From the NCBI GenBank assembly GCA_943788835.1, contig CALSRU010000004.1, positions 490,300 through 554,299 of the forward strand: a stretch of 64,000 nt of DNA, given 5' to 3'. Shown here in pieces: positions 48,009-57,559 of this stretch. The stretch comes from an uncultured Pseudomonadales bacterium. GTDB taxonomy: Bacteria; Pseudomonadota; Gammaproteobacteria; Pseudomonadales; UBA7434. Position numbers and translations under genes: made by a program. The notes under the pieces are model-generated. The model was not told where the DNA came from and did not search any database. It was given only the letters and a program-made list of their open reading frames with translations. Position 1 is the stretch's first letter. Each line of letters opens with the position of its first letter.

Positions 48009-49442
48009 CTAAATTTTCACCTGCGTGCTGTAGCTCAATGTCACTGAGCTTTCTGCCGGTATTTGCAGTCGCCATTGAGCGGTACTTGCGTTGACTTTTT
48101 CATGCGAGAAATTTTCGCTCACTATTTTCCAATCACCAGGAATGGGCTCACGTATAAAAACGTCGGTCGCGCTTTTTTTACCGTTGGTGACGACTATGTC
48201 GTAGCTGGATTCATAAACATCGCTCATCATGACACGCTCCTTAACTTTGAATTGAGTTTGCTTTTTATCGGCCACTACATCGAAGGCTTCCCCTAGCTTT
48301 AAACGAATTTTATCTTTATTAGGTGTATGGCCTATGCGGTCTTCACCAACAAATTGGATAGCGTTACTCGCGTCGCGTTTATAAACCCGCACCACGCCTT
48401 TGGGAAGGGCTAGGCCGAGGCCTGCGTCTTTTTCGTTAGCGACCTCTACATAGACGCCAAACTTAAGTTTCTCTCCAATGCGCGTTGTGCTCGAGCGATA
48501 GTAATAATGATCACCGCTCAAAACCAATTCCTTTGTGACCGGTATGTTGGCTGCGGCTAGCAACGAGACCTGTTTGCTTTGTTGGTTTTGGATGGTTGCG
48601 GGTCGATTGAGAGTGTACAAGTGGTACTCAAAGAGTGACTCCTCGCTCATTTTTGGCGCTTTATCGGCACTCATCTCAAGGCTAGCCATACGATGGGTTG
48701 CGCGTGCGGCCATTTGCTGGCGAACAATATTGATATCGCCAGCTACCAGTTGCATGTGCGCGTTATTGTAGCTGGTGCCGCTCGTGTTGTTCAGAGTGAC
48801 CCAACCGGTTAGATCCAGCGTGGCGTCATCACCGCTCAACTCCGCCACATAATCAGCCTTCCAGCTGAGACCACCTGTTAGATAGCTAAGCTGCAACTCT
48901 TTGGGCTTTGGTGAATCGCTGCGCAGCATCACTGAAAGAGTTGGTTGGTCACGCAGATTTGCTGGGAGGGCATCAAAAACAAAACGACCGGGCGGGTTAG
49001 CTTCAATGCGATCACCCAGTCTAACCACCGTGCCATTATTGGTGGATAAAACAGTAGCGCGATGCTCCTCTTCGATACCCGATACCGGATTAACGGTAAT
49101 GAGCCCAACTTCTTTGCCAACATACTTCTCCAGTAACGTCTGCGGCGTTAGTAAGTCAAAGTCAAAATTTTGTTCGAGGATGTCCAGTCGATCACCGCTG
49201 TTTTTGTTACGCAATAGCGCCGTTTCTGGGCGCAAACGTGCGCTAACTCCGCGCAATGCCAGTGTCTGCTCGCCTGCAGGTATCGCGACGGTGCGGCTAT
49301 CTTTGATGAGCGCCAAGTTTTCATTATAAATAGTTACAGCTACACGGGTCTGCTGTTCGAGCGTGCTGACAATTTCACTGAAAGCCGGCCAACTTGCGAA
49401 CAGGCATAGGGCAATAGCCCCAGCCGATAAGCGGCTAGTCAT
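48009..49442 (-). CDS. DUF4139 domain exported protein
   Basis: A DUF4139 protein with a signal peptide. Start MTSRLSAGAIALCLFASWPA followed by FSE is a good signal sequence, so ATG 49442 is preferred over frame extensions to 49574. Family features include VAVTIYNENLALIKDSRTV, SYLTGGLSWKADYV, GWVTLNNTSGTSY and VLSGDHYYYRSSTTRIG. Its role is unknown; members are outer-surface or periplasmic. It precedes fadB by 28 bases on the same strand, but no link is known. Confidence 0.85.
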   Translation of the reverse strand: MTSRLSAGAIALCLFASWPAFSEIVSTLEQQTRVAVTIYNENLALIKDSRTVAIPAGEQTLALRGVSARLRPETALLRNKNSGDRLDILEQNFDFDLLTPQTLLEKYVGKEVGLITVNPVSGIEEEHRATVLSTNNGTVVRLGDRIEANPPGRFVFDALPANLRDQPTLSVMLRSDSPKPKELQLSYLTGGLSWKADYVAELSGDDATLDLTGWVTLNNTSGTSYNNAHMQLVAGDINIVRQQMAARATHRMASLEMSADKAPKMSEESLFEYHLYTLNRPATIQNQQSKQVSLLAAANIPVTKELVLSGDHYYYRSSTTRIGEKLKFGVYVEVANEKDAGLGLALPKGVVRVYKRDASNAIQFVGEDRIGHTPNKDKIRLKLGEAFDVVADKKQTQFKVKERVMMSDVYESSYDIVVTNGKKSATDVFIREPIPGDWKIVSENFSHEKVNASTAQWRLQIPAESSVTLSYSTQVKI

Positions 49443-49674
49443 ACGGTATTCAGAACCTTGATTCATTGTGGTGTTAATTGGACAGTTGGTGCGGTCACAA
49501 CTTGGCATAATGTGAACTCCAAATGATAGAGGTAGACGCGGCAGTGGAGGTCGGAGCAATAGCCGCCATGACACACGCTCCCATCATATAGACAACGTAT
49601 TTGACTAGTCTACTCCCATTGTTGATGACGAAGTGCTGCCTTCAAGAGGCGGCCTGCCGGCCGCGCCTCAGCAT

Positions 49675-49707
49675 GCCTTAGCTGTGCCTTAGCTGTGCCT
49701 TAGCTGT
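49675..49707 (+). repeat. Perfect 11-bp tandem repeat, three units
   Basis: GCCTTAGCTGT occurs three times in a row without change in the spacer between the DUF4139 start and the thioesterase stop. No T tract follows. Confidence 0.85.
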
Positions 49708-49719
49708 GCCGTGCCTAGT

Positions 49720-50187
49720 TTAGTGGTCGCCGAGCAATACAAACACACCGTCAAAATAAGCGACCACATCAGTTTCATTGCGGATTTGGCTAGTGAGCGT
49801 AATCGAGCTCCTACCGGCTTTTTGGTAGTGTGCGAAAAATCCATCCCACTGTCGCGGGTTGGGTTTGCGGCAAGAGGCTTTGAGGATAGGTGACGAGGCC
49901 GGATGACGGTAGCGCATCTGGGCATCGCGCGTAACTAGCCGAGGATTCTCAACGGACTTAATGCACTCAAGGTACAGTGTTACCCAGCAGGACATTAAGG
50001 CGAGGTTGTATAAGCTCCCTCCAAATGCAGAATCTTGATCGTTATGGTTTTTAGCAAGGGGGGCCTGCAGTACCAAAAAATCGTCGGATTGGGTTGCGTA
50101 TTCAATACCTGCATGGGCAACGCTGGGAAAATGCTTTGACAAATAACCTTCTAACTGCCGCAAGTCCTTTGGGTCCATTGTAGCCAT
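49720..50187 (-). CDS. YiiD C-terminal domain (hotdog) thioesterase-like protein
   Basis: A 155-residue hotdog-fold protein resembling the YiiD C-terminal domain family of putative thioesterases. Visible segments are YLSKHFPSVAHAGIEYAT, LQAPLAKNHNDQDSAFGGSL (the N-x3-D region of the fold), and FDGVFVLLG at the end. The substrate is unknown. It follows lpxH with a one-base gap, so it is probably in the same operon. Confidence 0.8.
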   Translation of the reverse strand: MATMDPKDLRQLEGYLSKHFPSVAHAGIEYATQSDDFLVLQAPLAKNHNDQDSAFGGSLYNLALMSCWVTLYLECIKSVENPRLVTRDAQMRYRHPASSPILKASCRKPNPRQWDGFFAHYQKAGRSSITLTSQIRNETDVVAYFDGVFVLLGDH

Positions 50188-50188
50188 A

Positions 50189-50968
50189 CTACTTGCCCAC
50201 CTTTGGCGCTATAGCGAAAGAAACCAGCTCAAGTGCGCTGGCGCAGGCTTTAATATACCAGCCCTTGTCATTCCAGTCGCCCAATACAATGCGCCTGATT
50301 GAGTCCCTACCATTGTCATCTGATCTCATCGAATGTGTATGCTCGGCAGGTCGGTGGGTATGTCCATGAATCAGCGTGCGTGTGCCGTGCTGCCGGCATT
50401 CTTTGAGAACTTCGTCAGCCGATACATCCATAATGTCTTCGGCCTTATTTGAGTTGGCGCTTTTACTTTGAGCCCGTAAAGAAGCAGCCAACTCGCGTCG
50501 CTGATCTAGCGGCTGGGTAAGCAACAACTGCTGTGCTTGCTTATTTTGAACTTGCGCACGAAAAGCCATGTACTCTTCATCGCCCGTACATAAGCTATCG
50601 CCATGCATCAGCAATACCGACTCGCCATATAAATCCACACAAGACGGATCCGGCAGCAACGTTAAATTGCAATCTTCGGCTAGCTGATCGCCCATTAAAA
50701 AATCGCGGTTGCCGGTCATCAAGTACACTGAAACTCCTGCTCGGGTCAATGTGCTGAGGCTTTCACGGATAAGCGCTGCTGTAGCACTATCGTCATCATC
50801 ACCAACCCAGGCATCGCTTAAGTCGCCAAGAATATACAGTGCCTGCGCATTAATCGCAGTTTGTGTGCAAAAATCTTGGAAGGCTCGGTTAAGATCCGGG
50901 CGCGCAGCGCACAAATGTAAGTCCGAAATCAGCAAGCTGTGCTTTGCATGAGAAGATGATGACGTCAT
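50189..50968 (-). CDS. lpxH: UDP-2,3-diacylglucosamine diphosphatase
   Basis: LpxH hydrolyses UDP-2,3-diacylglucosamine to lipid X in lipid A synthesis at the inner membrane. Its metallophosphoesterase motifs are LLISDLHLCAARPD, LGDLSDAWVGDDD, MTGNRDFLMG, LLMHGDSLCTGDEEYMAFR and LIHGHTHRPAEH. The length of 259 residues is usual. It is the upstream gene of the pair with the thioesterase-like protein and lies 66 bases after ppiB on the same strand. Confidence 0.95.
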   Translation of the reverse strand: MTSSSSHAKHSLLISDLHLCAARPDLNRAFQDFCTQTAINAQALYILGDLSDAWVGDDDDSATAALIRESLSTLTRAGVSVYLMTGNRDFLMGDQLAEDCNLTLLPDPSCVDLYGESVLLMHGDSLCTGDEEYMAFRAQVQNKQAQQLLLTQPLDQRRELAASLRAQSKSANSNKAEDIMDVSADEVLKECRQHGTRTLIHGHTHRPAEHTHSMRSDDNGRDSIRRIVLGDWNDKGWYIKACASALELVSFAIAPKVGK

Positions 50969-51033
50969 AGCAACCTAAAAAAGCAGAAAAAATAACCTGT
51001 AGAGTCCGTTATCCGATTAAAGCCCAATCAATA

Positions 51034-51534
51034 TTAAGGTGTCTCGAGCACTTCAGCCTTCTCAATAATGAGCGGTTCTTTAGGTACATCCTGATGCATA
51101 CCGCTTGAGCCGGTTTCGACACCCTTCATAGCATCAACCACGTCCATACCCTCAACCACACGAGCAAAAACGGCATAGCCCCAGCCCTGAGTGTTTTTAC
51201 CACTGTGATTCAAAAAGCCATTATTGCTTACATTAATAAAAAATTGTGCGCTCGCCGAGTGGGGATCCTGAGTTCTGGCCATAGCCAGTGTACCGATTTC
51301 GTTCTTCAAGCCATTGTCGGCTTCATTTTGAATCGGTGCACGCGTCTCGGCTTCTTGCATATCGGCATCAAAGCCTCCGCCTTGAACCATAAAGCCATCA
51401 ATTACGCGGTGAAAAATCTTGCCATTATAAAAGCCATCTTCAACATACTGCTGGAAATTAGCCGAAGTTTTAGGAGCGTTTTCAAAGTCAAGTTCAATGG
51501 TAACGTCGCCTTTCGTGGTGGTAAATTTAATCAT
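51034..51534 (-). CDS. ppiB: Cytoplasmic peptidyl-prolyl cis-trans isomerase (cyclophilin)
   Basis: PpiB catalyses proline isomerisation. The cyclophilin core is plain: [52 protein letters not shown] and [18 protein letters not shown]. There is no signal peptide, so it is the cytoplasmic type; 166 residues is the usual length. It is the first gene of ppiB-lpxH-thioesterase on the minus strand and divergent from glnS, an arrangement common in gammaproteobacteria. Confidence 0.96.
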   Translation of the reverse strand: MIKFTTTKGDVTIELDFENAPKTSANFQQYVEDGFYNGKIFHRVIDGFMVQGGGFDADMQEAETRAPIQNEADNGLKNEIGTLAMARTQDPHSASAQFFINVSNNGFLNHSGKNTQGWGYAVFARVVEGMDVVDAMKGVETGSSGMHQDVPKEPLIIEKAEVLETP

Positions 51535-52008
51535 TGCTCAAGGGTCTCCGTGGTGGGATCAGAAAATTCAGTTAACGTCACAGGCTTAGACATGCGCCCT
51601 GTAAGTGGATAAGTTCTATGCATAGACTTGCACACAGGATCGGTATGATTTTGGCCCCAACATCGCGTACTCAATCACTTTGCGGGTGGCTGGTTTTTTA
51701 ACTTGCTGGGGCAGTACAACGGCGCCTTGATTCGACGCGTAGCCCTTTTAGCAACCTATTATCTATTGACGACCTCGCTAGCCGCTACTGCCTCAAAGTG
51801 CGCCTTGAGGGTCAATGGCCGGCGCGATTCTTAATACATAGGGCTAATTCCCTAAGGTAATACCTCAGGCAGCGGCTAAGATTCGCTATAATACGTTGTT
51901 TTAACACGAAGTAACATTGTACTTATTTTGAGTTTAGCCAGCCGCTGGAGCGCAGCGGCGTAGCGGGCACAGAGTGCCAACAACGGGCCTATGCAAAGAG
52001 AGCGAACC
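51535..52008. other. Divergent control region, ppiB / glnS
   Basis: About 470 bases. TATAAT at 51887-51892 is a candidate -10 for glnS, without a good -35. No gene is seen in it. Confidence 0.4.
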
Positions 52009-53718
52009 ATGACAGCCGAAAATGCCACCGCGTCAGCGAGTAGCGAACCTGCCAAAAGTAATAATTTTTTACGTCAACGCATCGAGCAAGACCTTGCTGC
52101 GGGAGCCATGAAAAAAGTGGTTATGCGATTCCCGCCGGAGCCCAACGGCTACCTACACATTGGTCATGCCAAAGCTATCTGCCTTAACTTTGGCTTGGCT
52201 AGCGATTTTGACGGCGAGTGTAATTTGCGTTTCGACGATACCAACCCAGAAAAAGAGAGCGATGAGTATATTGTTGCTATCACCGAAGATGTCAAGTGGC
52301 TGGGTTTTGAGTGGAATGGTGAAGTTCGCTATGCCTCCAGCTACTTTGAGCAGCTCCATTGCTGGGCGCAACAGCTCATCGCTGATGGCAATGCCTATGT
52401 CTGCGATCTGTCGGCTCAAGAGGCACGCGAATATCGCGGCACGCTAACCAGCGCAGGTACCAATAGCCCGCATCGCGACCGCAGTGTCGAAGAAAACCAA
52501 GACCTATTTGCGCGCATGACCGCGGGTGAATTTGACGAGGGGGCTTGTGTTTTGCGAGCCAAAATAGATATGGCAGCGCCCAATATTAATTTACGCGACC
52601 CTATCATTTATCGTATTCGTAAAGTTGTGCACCACCAAACGGGTGATCGCTGGTGTGTTTATCCCACCTATGATTTCACGCACGGCCAATCCGATGCTAT
52701 TGAAGGGGTAACCCATTCGATTTGCACCTTAGAATTTGAAGACCACCGCCCGCTGTATGAGTGGTTTCTTAATGCCTTACCCGTGCCGGCGCAGCCACAT
52801 CAATATGAATTTTCCCGTTTAAATCTAAATTACACGGTCACCAGCAAGCGCAAATTAAAACGCTTGGTAGATGAAGCGATAGTGGCCGGTTGGGACGACC
52901 CGCGAATGCCTACCATTTCTGGCATGCGCCGCCGCGGTTATGCGGCAGCGTCACTGCGCAGCTTTTGCGAGGCTACTGGCGTTACCCGAGTCAATGGCGT
53001 GGTTGACATGTCGATGTTGGAATTTTTTGTGCGCGAACATCACAATCTACATGCACCGCGCGCAATGGTGGTACTCAAACCTCTTAAGGTGGTATTAACT
53101 AATTACCCCGACGACCAAGTCGAGCAGCTCACGGGCGCCAATCACCCGCAAAATTCGGACATGGGTTCAAGGCAAGTGCCGTTCACTAAAACCCTGTACA
53201 TCGATCAAGAAGACTTTCGGGAATCAGCGAATAAAAAGTTCAAGCGTTTGGTGCTGGGCAAAAAAGTGCGCTTGCGCAATGCCTACGTCATCATGGCAGA
53301 GCATGCGATTACCGATGCGCACGGAAATATAGTTGAAGTGCATGCCACCTATGACCCCGCCACATTGGGCGAAGATCCACCCGATGGCGTTAAGCCAAAG
53401 GGTGTTATTCAGTGGGTATCAGCCAGTGAGGGCATAAACATTACCGTGCGTGAATATGACCGGCTGTTTAGCGCCGAAGCACCTGAGCAAGAGGGCGAGG
53501 GGGAAGATGGGTTTTTGGCGGCAATTAATCCCCAGTCTTTTGTTGAACACACTCAGTGTGTAGCAGAGCCTGCGCTTGGCAATACCGAGCCAGAGAGCGT
53601 TTTTCAATTTGAGCGCGAGGGTTACTTTGTCGCCGACCGAAACGACTACACAATAGAGCGACCCGTATTTAACAAAACCATTGGGTTGCGCGACAGCTGG
53701 GCCAAACAAGATAAGTAA
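52009..53718 (+). CDS. glnS: Glutaminyl-tRNA synthetase
   Basis: GlnRS charges tRNA(Gln). Class I motifs are PPEPNGYLHIGHAKAI (HIGH) and VTSKRKLKRLV (the KMSKS equivalent, with Thr in place of the usual Met). Further motifs are NLRFDDTNPEKE and YPTYDFTHGQSDAIEGVTHS. An in-frame ATG at 51991 is possible, but 52009 is preceded by GAGAG with better spacing. The protein has about 569 residues. Upstream is the divergent ppiB. Confidence 0.96.
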   Translation: MTAENATASASSEPAKSNNFLRQRIEQDLAAGAMKKVVMRFPPEPNGYLHIGHAKAICLNFGLASDFDGECNLRFDDTNPEKESDEYIVAITEDVKWLGFEWNGEVRYASSYFEQLHCWAQQLIADGNAYVCDLSAQEAREYRGTLTSAGTNSPHRDRSVEENQDLFARMTAGEFDEGACVLRAKIDMAAPNINLRDPIIYRIRKVVHHQTGDRWCVYPTYDFTHGQSDAIEGVTHSICTLEFEDHRPLYEWFLNALPVPAQPHQYEFSRLNLNYTVTSKRKLKRLVDEAIVAGWDDPRMPTISGMRRRGYAAASLRSFCEATGVTRVNGVVDMSMLEFFVREHHNLHAPRAMVVLKPLKVVLTNYPDDQVEQLTGANHPQNSDMGSRQVPFTKTLYIDQEDFRESANKKFKRLVLGKKVRLRNAYVIMAEHAITDAHGNIVEVHATYDPATLGEDPPDGVKPKGVIQWVSASEGINITVREYDRLFSAEAPEQEGEGEDGFLAAINPQSFVEHTQCVAEPALGNTEPESVFQFEREGYFVADRNDYTIERPVFNKTIGLRDSWAKQDK

Positions 53719-53833
53719 CTGTGTATGGGGCGCGGTCCATTGCCGGTAACAGCATAACTAGCTGTGTAAACCTTTAATTTTCTTAACCAAGTCATTTGTT
53801 TTACGACCCAACTATTCATTTTGCGACTTAACT

Positions 53834-55267
53834 ATGCCTGCCAACTCTAGCTTAGCGCTTTACAACACACGCCTTAGTAAAAAGGCACTGTTCACGCCCA
53901 TCGACCCCAATCGAGTCACCATGTACGTATGCGGTCCCACCGTTTACAACCGGGTACATATTGGTAATGCGCGACCAGCTGTTGTGTTCGACCTGTTGTA
54001 TCGCCTGCTGCAAACGCAATACCCCAACGTTGTTTATGCACGCAACATCACCGACATTGACGACAAAATCATGCGTGCTGCGGAGGAGCAGGGGGAGTCT
54101 ATTACCGCGTTGAGTGCGCGCTACGCCCAAGCCTATTTTGATGATATGCAGGCGCTCAACAATCTTTCTCCCGACATTCAGCCCTATGCGACTGCACACA
54201 TTCCGCAAATGATTGCTATGGTCGAAAAGTTAGTAGAGCGCGAGCATGCTTACGAAGCTGACGGACATGTACTTTTTGCCGTTCAATCAATGGCTGATTA
54301 TGGCAAGCTATCTAATCGAAGCATAGATGATATGTTAGCTGGTGCGCGTGTAGAAGTTGCCCCCTACAAAAGGTATGCGGGTGACTTTGTTCTTTGGAAG
54401 CCATCGAGCGAAGATGAGCCAGGCTGGAAGAGCCCGTGGGGCAGAGGCCGCCCTGGTTGGCATTTAGAATGCTCGGCCATGATCGAAACACATCTTGGCG
54501 AAAGTATTGATATTCATGGCGGAGGACGCGATTTAGTCTTTCCCCACCACGAAAACGAGCTAGCCCAAAGCGAGTGTGCGCATGATGGAAAAACATTCGT
54601 AAATCTTTGGATGCACAACGGCTACATCAATATTGATGGCGAAAAAATGTCGAAGTCGCTCGGCAACTTTACGTTGGTTAATGACCTACTGCAAAACTAT
54701 GCCGGCGAAACCTTGCGCTTCGCTTTGTTGAGCGCTCAGTACCGTTCAGAGTTAAATTTTAGTGTTGAATTACTTGACCAAGCTAAAGCCAGTCTCGATA
54801 GCTTGTACACTATTTTAAAAGCGTCCGCGCCGTCTCACGATACAACCGCCGAGGGTGGGACTCTGCCAGAAACGGGCACACCATGCGTAACCGCATTGGC
54901 ACAGGAGCCGTTTTATCAGGCATTGCTCGATGATTTGAACACGCCGATTGCTATCCGCGAGCTGCATGTTTTGGGTAAATTACTTTCGCAGGCTAAGCCT
55001 GGGCCTGAGCAGCAGCTACTGCGCCAGCGCCTGCTCAATTGCGCCAAGTTACTGGGCATTTTGCAACAGTCGCCCACCGAGTGGTTTCATGCAGTCATTG
55101 GCGCTTCGCAGTTGAGCGAAGCTGATATTGAAGCCAGTATCGCTGCACGCAACGCCGCCAAACTCAATAAAGATTATGCGCAAGCTGACGCTATTCGTCA
55201 GTCTTTGCTAGAGCAAGGCGTGGTGCTTGAAGACAGCCGCGACGGTACCAGCTGGCGGAGAGAGTAA
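53834..55267 (+). CDS. cysS: Cysteinyl-tRNA synthetase
   Basis: CysRS charges tRNA(Cys). Zinc ligands and class I motifs are visible: [19 protein letters not shown] (Cys and HIGN), [21 protein letters not shown] and [11 protein letters not shown] (KMSKS). The N-terminus [16 protein letters not shown] is typical, and 477 residues is close to the usual length (about 460). It follows glnS by 115 bases on the same strand, the common glnS-cysS order. Confidence 0.97.
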   Translation: MPANSSLALYNTRLSKKALFTPIDPNRVTMYVCGPTVYNRVHIGNARPAVVFDLLYRLLQTQYPNVVYARNITDIDDKIMRAAEEQGESITALSARYAQAYFDDMQALNNLSPDIQPYATAHIPQMIAMVEKLVEREHAYEADGHVLFAVQSMADYGKLSNRSIDDMLAGARVEVAPYKRYAGDFVLWKPSSEDEPGWKSPWGRGRPGWHLECSAMIETHLGESIDIHGGGRDLVFPHHENELAQSECAHDGKTFVNLWMHNGYINIDGEKMSKSLGNFTLVNDLLQNYAGETLRFALLSAQYRSELNFSVELLDQAKASLDSLYTILKASAPSHDTTAEGGTLPETGTPCVTALAQEPFYQALLDDLNTPIAIRELHVLGKLLSQAKPGPEQQLLRQRLLNCAKLLGILQQSPTEWFHAVIGASQLSEADIEASIAARNAAKLNKDYAQADAIRQSLLEQGVVLEDSRDGTSWRRE

Positions 55268-55461
55268 GACGCCAAGCGCTAATTTGTTGCAACCGCTGAG
55301 TCCACGCGAAGCCGTCAAGGGCTTCAAGCTCGACTTTTTTGGTTGATCCACAAAGGCGCTGAGGCCTAACACCAGAGTTAGCCAATAAGCGCCTATTGGC
55401 TAGGTATTTCCACACTAGTGATTCTACGGAATTGTTTGGTTGCTCAGCACTTATCATAATA

Positions 55462-55494
55462 GTTACGTTATCAAAGTTACGTTATCAAAGTTAC
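55462..55494 (+). repeat. 14-bp direct repeat, two and a third units
   Basis: GTTACGTTATCAAA occurs twice in tandem followed by GTTAC, in the spacer after cysS. Confidence 0.8.
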
Positions 55495-55574
55495 CCCATT
55501 CAGCGTTGCACAATGGCTTCATGATCGCGTGCAAAACACCGCTCTAAAGTTAACTTCATACAAGGTGAACCAGG

Positions 55575-55868
55575 TTGATTATTATGACAAAACAATTTGA
55601 AGACGTTTACAACCAAACTCAACGTCATTTTCGACCAAGGTACACCAGACCTGCTCCCCGAGTTTTAAGCGCTTTATTTGACGTCCCGCTTTCTGGATCG
55701 CAAAAAAAAAGAATAGTCCAAACTTGCACTTTTAAAGACCCAAGGACTTTACTTGACCGGCGCCAGAAAACAGGTGAGAAATCTAGTCTGCAATATGATC
55801 GCCGTAATGAACAACGGCGACGCAGATGTATTACAGAACGTCAGTGGTGGTTGGAGCGGAGACTCTAA
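55575..55868 (+). CDS. Uncertain small open frame with an A9 tract
   Basis: This 97-codon frame is not recognised. It starts TKQFEDVYNQTQRHFRPRY and becomes Arg-rich at the end (RRNEQRRRRC), which looks like a shifted frame. A second frame (55717-55968) overlaps it and ends in a Cys-containing, more protein-like stretch: VRNLVCNMIAVMNNGDADVL. A run of nine A lies near 55701-55709. The two could be parts of one decayed or frameshifted gene. There is no clear family and no clear ribosome-binding site. Confidence 0.25.
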   Translation: MIIMTKQFEDVYNQTQRHFRPRYTRPAPRVLSALFDVPLSGSQKKRIVQTCTFKDPRTLLDRRQKTGEKSSLQYDRRNEQRRRRCITERQWWLERRL

Positions 55869-56157
55869 CCCATGCTCATGTGGTCTATTAGTCGAGGACA
55901 AGACTCCTGGCTGTAGCATCAGCACCTGGCTTAATGACGACCCCAAACGATCGACAAATCGTGCCTAATTCCTGCTTACGCGCGCAGGCTTTTTAATTTC
56001 TCTCTCTCGACCATGCTACCGCGACGAGCCAGCGGAAAAAATATTTCGGTGCATCGGAAACGAGCATTCGTAAGTGTGCGAATGCCACAAAACTGCGATG
56101 CCTGTCCCCAAAGCGCGCTATTTGAGGCAAAGGTCGGTAAAACTACCCGCTTAACAT

Positions 56158-56186
56158 TTGACGATCTTCGCCGACCTAAGTAGAAT
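56158..56186 (+). promoter_or_regulatory. Sigma-70 promoter of the tRNA operon
   Basis: TTGACG (56158-56163) and TAGAAT (56181-56186) are spaced by exactly 17 bases. A GC-rich stretch (CGCGCCTCCCGC) follows the -10, as in promoters of stable RNAs under stringent control. It lies 62 bases before tRNA-Pro. Confidence 0.8.
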
Positions 56187-56247
56187 CGCGCCTCCCGCAA
56201 TGGCCTTGAAAATACAAGTGAGCAGCGCCGTTGCAGGAAACCGGTTT

Positions 56248-56324
56248 CGGGGATTAGCGCAGTCTGGTAGCGCGCCTGCTTTGGGAGCAGGATGTCGGGG
56301 GTTCGAATCCCTCATCCCCGACCA
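56248..56324 (+). tRNA. tRNA-Pro (anticodon TGG)
   Basis: A 77-base cloverleaf with acceptor stem CGGGGAT/ATCCCCG, anticodon stem CCTGC/GCAGG around loop TTTGGGA, T loop TTCGAAT, and encoded CCA end. It is the first gene of the three-tRNA operon. Confidence 0.96.
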
Positions 56325-56421
56325 TTTTTCAATGGAGCTGCAGTTGAAATTGTAGCTGCGGTCGGCTTTAAAATAGTCACTCGCGGACGGCTGTTTAAAG
56401 CGTTGTTATCTTCAAATTAAT

Positions 56422-56498
56422 GGTGGGCGTAGCTCAGTTGGTAGAGCGCCGGATTGTGATTCCGGTGGTCGTGGGTTCAATCCCCATCGTCCACCCCA
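56422..56498 (+). tRNA. tRNA-His (anticodon GTG)
   Basis: Acceptor stem GTGGGCG/CGTCCAC, anticodon stem CCGGA/TCCGG with loop TTGTGAT, T loop TTCAATC and encoded CCA. The extra G at -1 (56422) faces discriminator C73, the hallmark of bacterial tRNA-His. Confidence 0.96.
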
Positions 56499-56518
56499 TT
56501 TCTTTATTGCCCAAGTCC

Positions 56519-56595
<77 letters not shown>

Positions 56596-56800
56596 TTTTT
56601 AATAGCCCCAATTGATCGTACCCACTAACAATAACTAGCTTCAGTGTTAGTTATGTGCAATTGCTTGCGGCAGGATAGGCGACGGCTATCGCACTGTGCT
56701 TGATTTTGCGATCCGCTATGTCGCTCGTTACGTCTTTGCTTGTTCTTGCGAGAAAAGTACAAGCCTTGAACCTTTCTGGTCGAGCAGGCGTAACAAACGC

Positions 56801-57226
56801 ATGACAACGACGACTTTTTCTGATTCTCGCGCCCTTATTTTAGGCTTAGGTATCGCCGGCCTTGCGCCGTTTTTACTGGCAGTGGCTTGGGCGCTCTGGC
56901 ACCCCATCAATTACATGCCCATTATTATTTTCTGCTATTACTCGGCATGCATACTCTCATTTTTGGCGGGATCTTTATGGCGTCACAGCGGTCAGACAGC
57001 CAGCTTACTAATTCAAAGTAACGGGGTCACCTTGCTGGCGGCGTTTGGCTTGGTGGCGTTTCACATTGAGCATAACTACAGTCTTTTTATGTTAATGACC
57101 GGCTTTGTTTGGATGTTGTACCTTGACTTATTCAAGACCGATTATGCGCCATGGTATAAGCGGTTCCGCTCTGTGGTGAGTATTGTGGTGATTGCATTGC
57201 ATGTTGTGCTGCTAGCAATACGGTAG
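56801..57226 (+). CDS. DUF3429 domain membrane protein
   Basis: A small membrane protein with about five helices, such as LILGLGIAGLAPFLLAVAWA, the stretch YYSACILSFLAGSLW, and VVSIVVIALHVVLLAIR. The SFLAGSLW stretch and overall layout match DUF3429. The frame is open from 56696, but ATG 56801 starts the hydrophobic protein properly (141 residues). Function is unknown. It lies 200 bases after the tRNA operon. Confidence 0.8.
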   Translation: MTTTTFSDSRALILGLGIAGLAPFLLAVAWALWHPINYMPIIIFCYYSACILSFLAGSLWRHSGQTASLLIQSNGVTLLAAFGLVAFHIEHNYSLFMLMTGFVWMLYLDLFKTDYAPWYKRFRSVVSIVVIALHVVLLAIR

Positions 57227-57559
57227 CGTCTGAAGGCACTTTTTCTCGCCGGCGCCCACTATCAGTACCGTGTTCGCTGCGGACTGTCTAAATATTCGGG
57301 CTACGGAGACTTTTATATTGTGGCACGCCCTCTAAGGCTACCCCGTACAGCAAGCGGCCACGATGGGGAGCATCAGGAGCCATCATCGCTTGGCTAGCGA
57401 GCGGCGCGGTCTGCTCGGCGAAAGCGGTCACTCGATCCGCATGATCACCGTCCCTATGCAGACCCAAAATAAAGAGCAATAGCGCATGTCAGCGTACCAG
57501 TGAATACCACACTGGTACGCTGATAGAGAATTACTTTGTGAGCGAAGAAAGCCCCAACC
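57227..57559. other. Spacer with a 13-bp perfect inverted repeat
   Basis: No gene is seen. A strong stem-loop lies at 57490-57522. The open frames on the minus strand here (57288-57479, 57454-57672) show no family feature. Confidence 0.5.
57490..57522. repeat. Perfect 13-bp inverted repeat, 7-base loop
   Basis: CAGCGTACCAGTG and CACTGGTACGCTG are exact complements separated by AATACCA. It lies 38 bases beyond the stop codon of the PEP-CTERM gene on the minus strand. There is no T tract, so it is not a classical terminator, although it may slow transcripts or protect an mRNA end. Confidence 0.85.
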
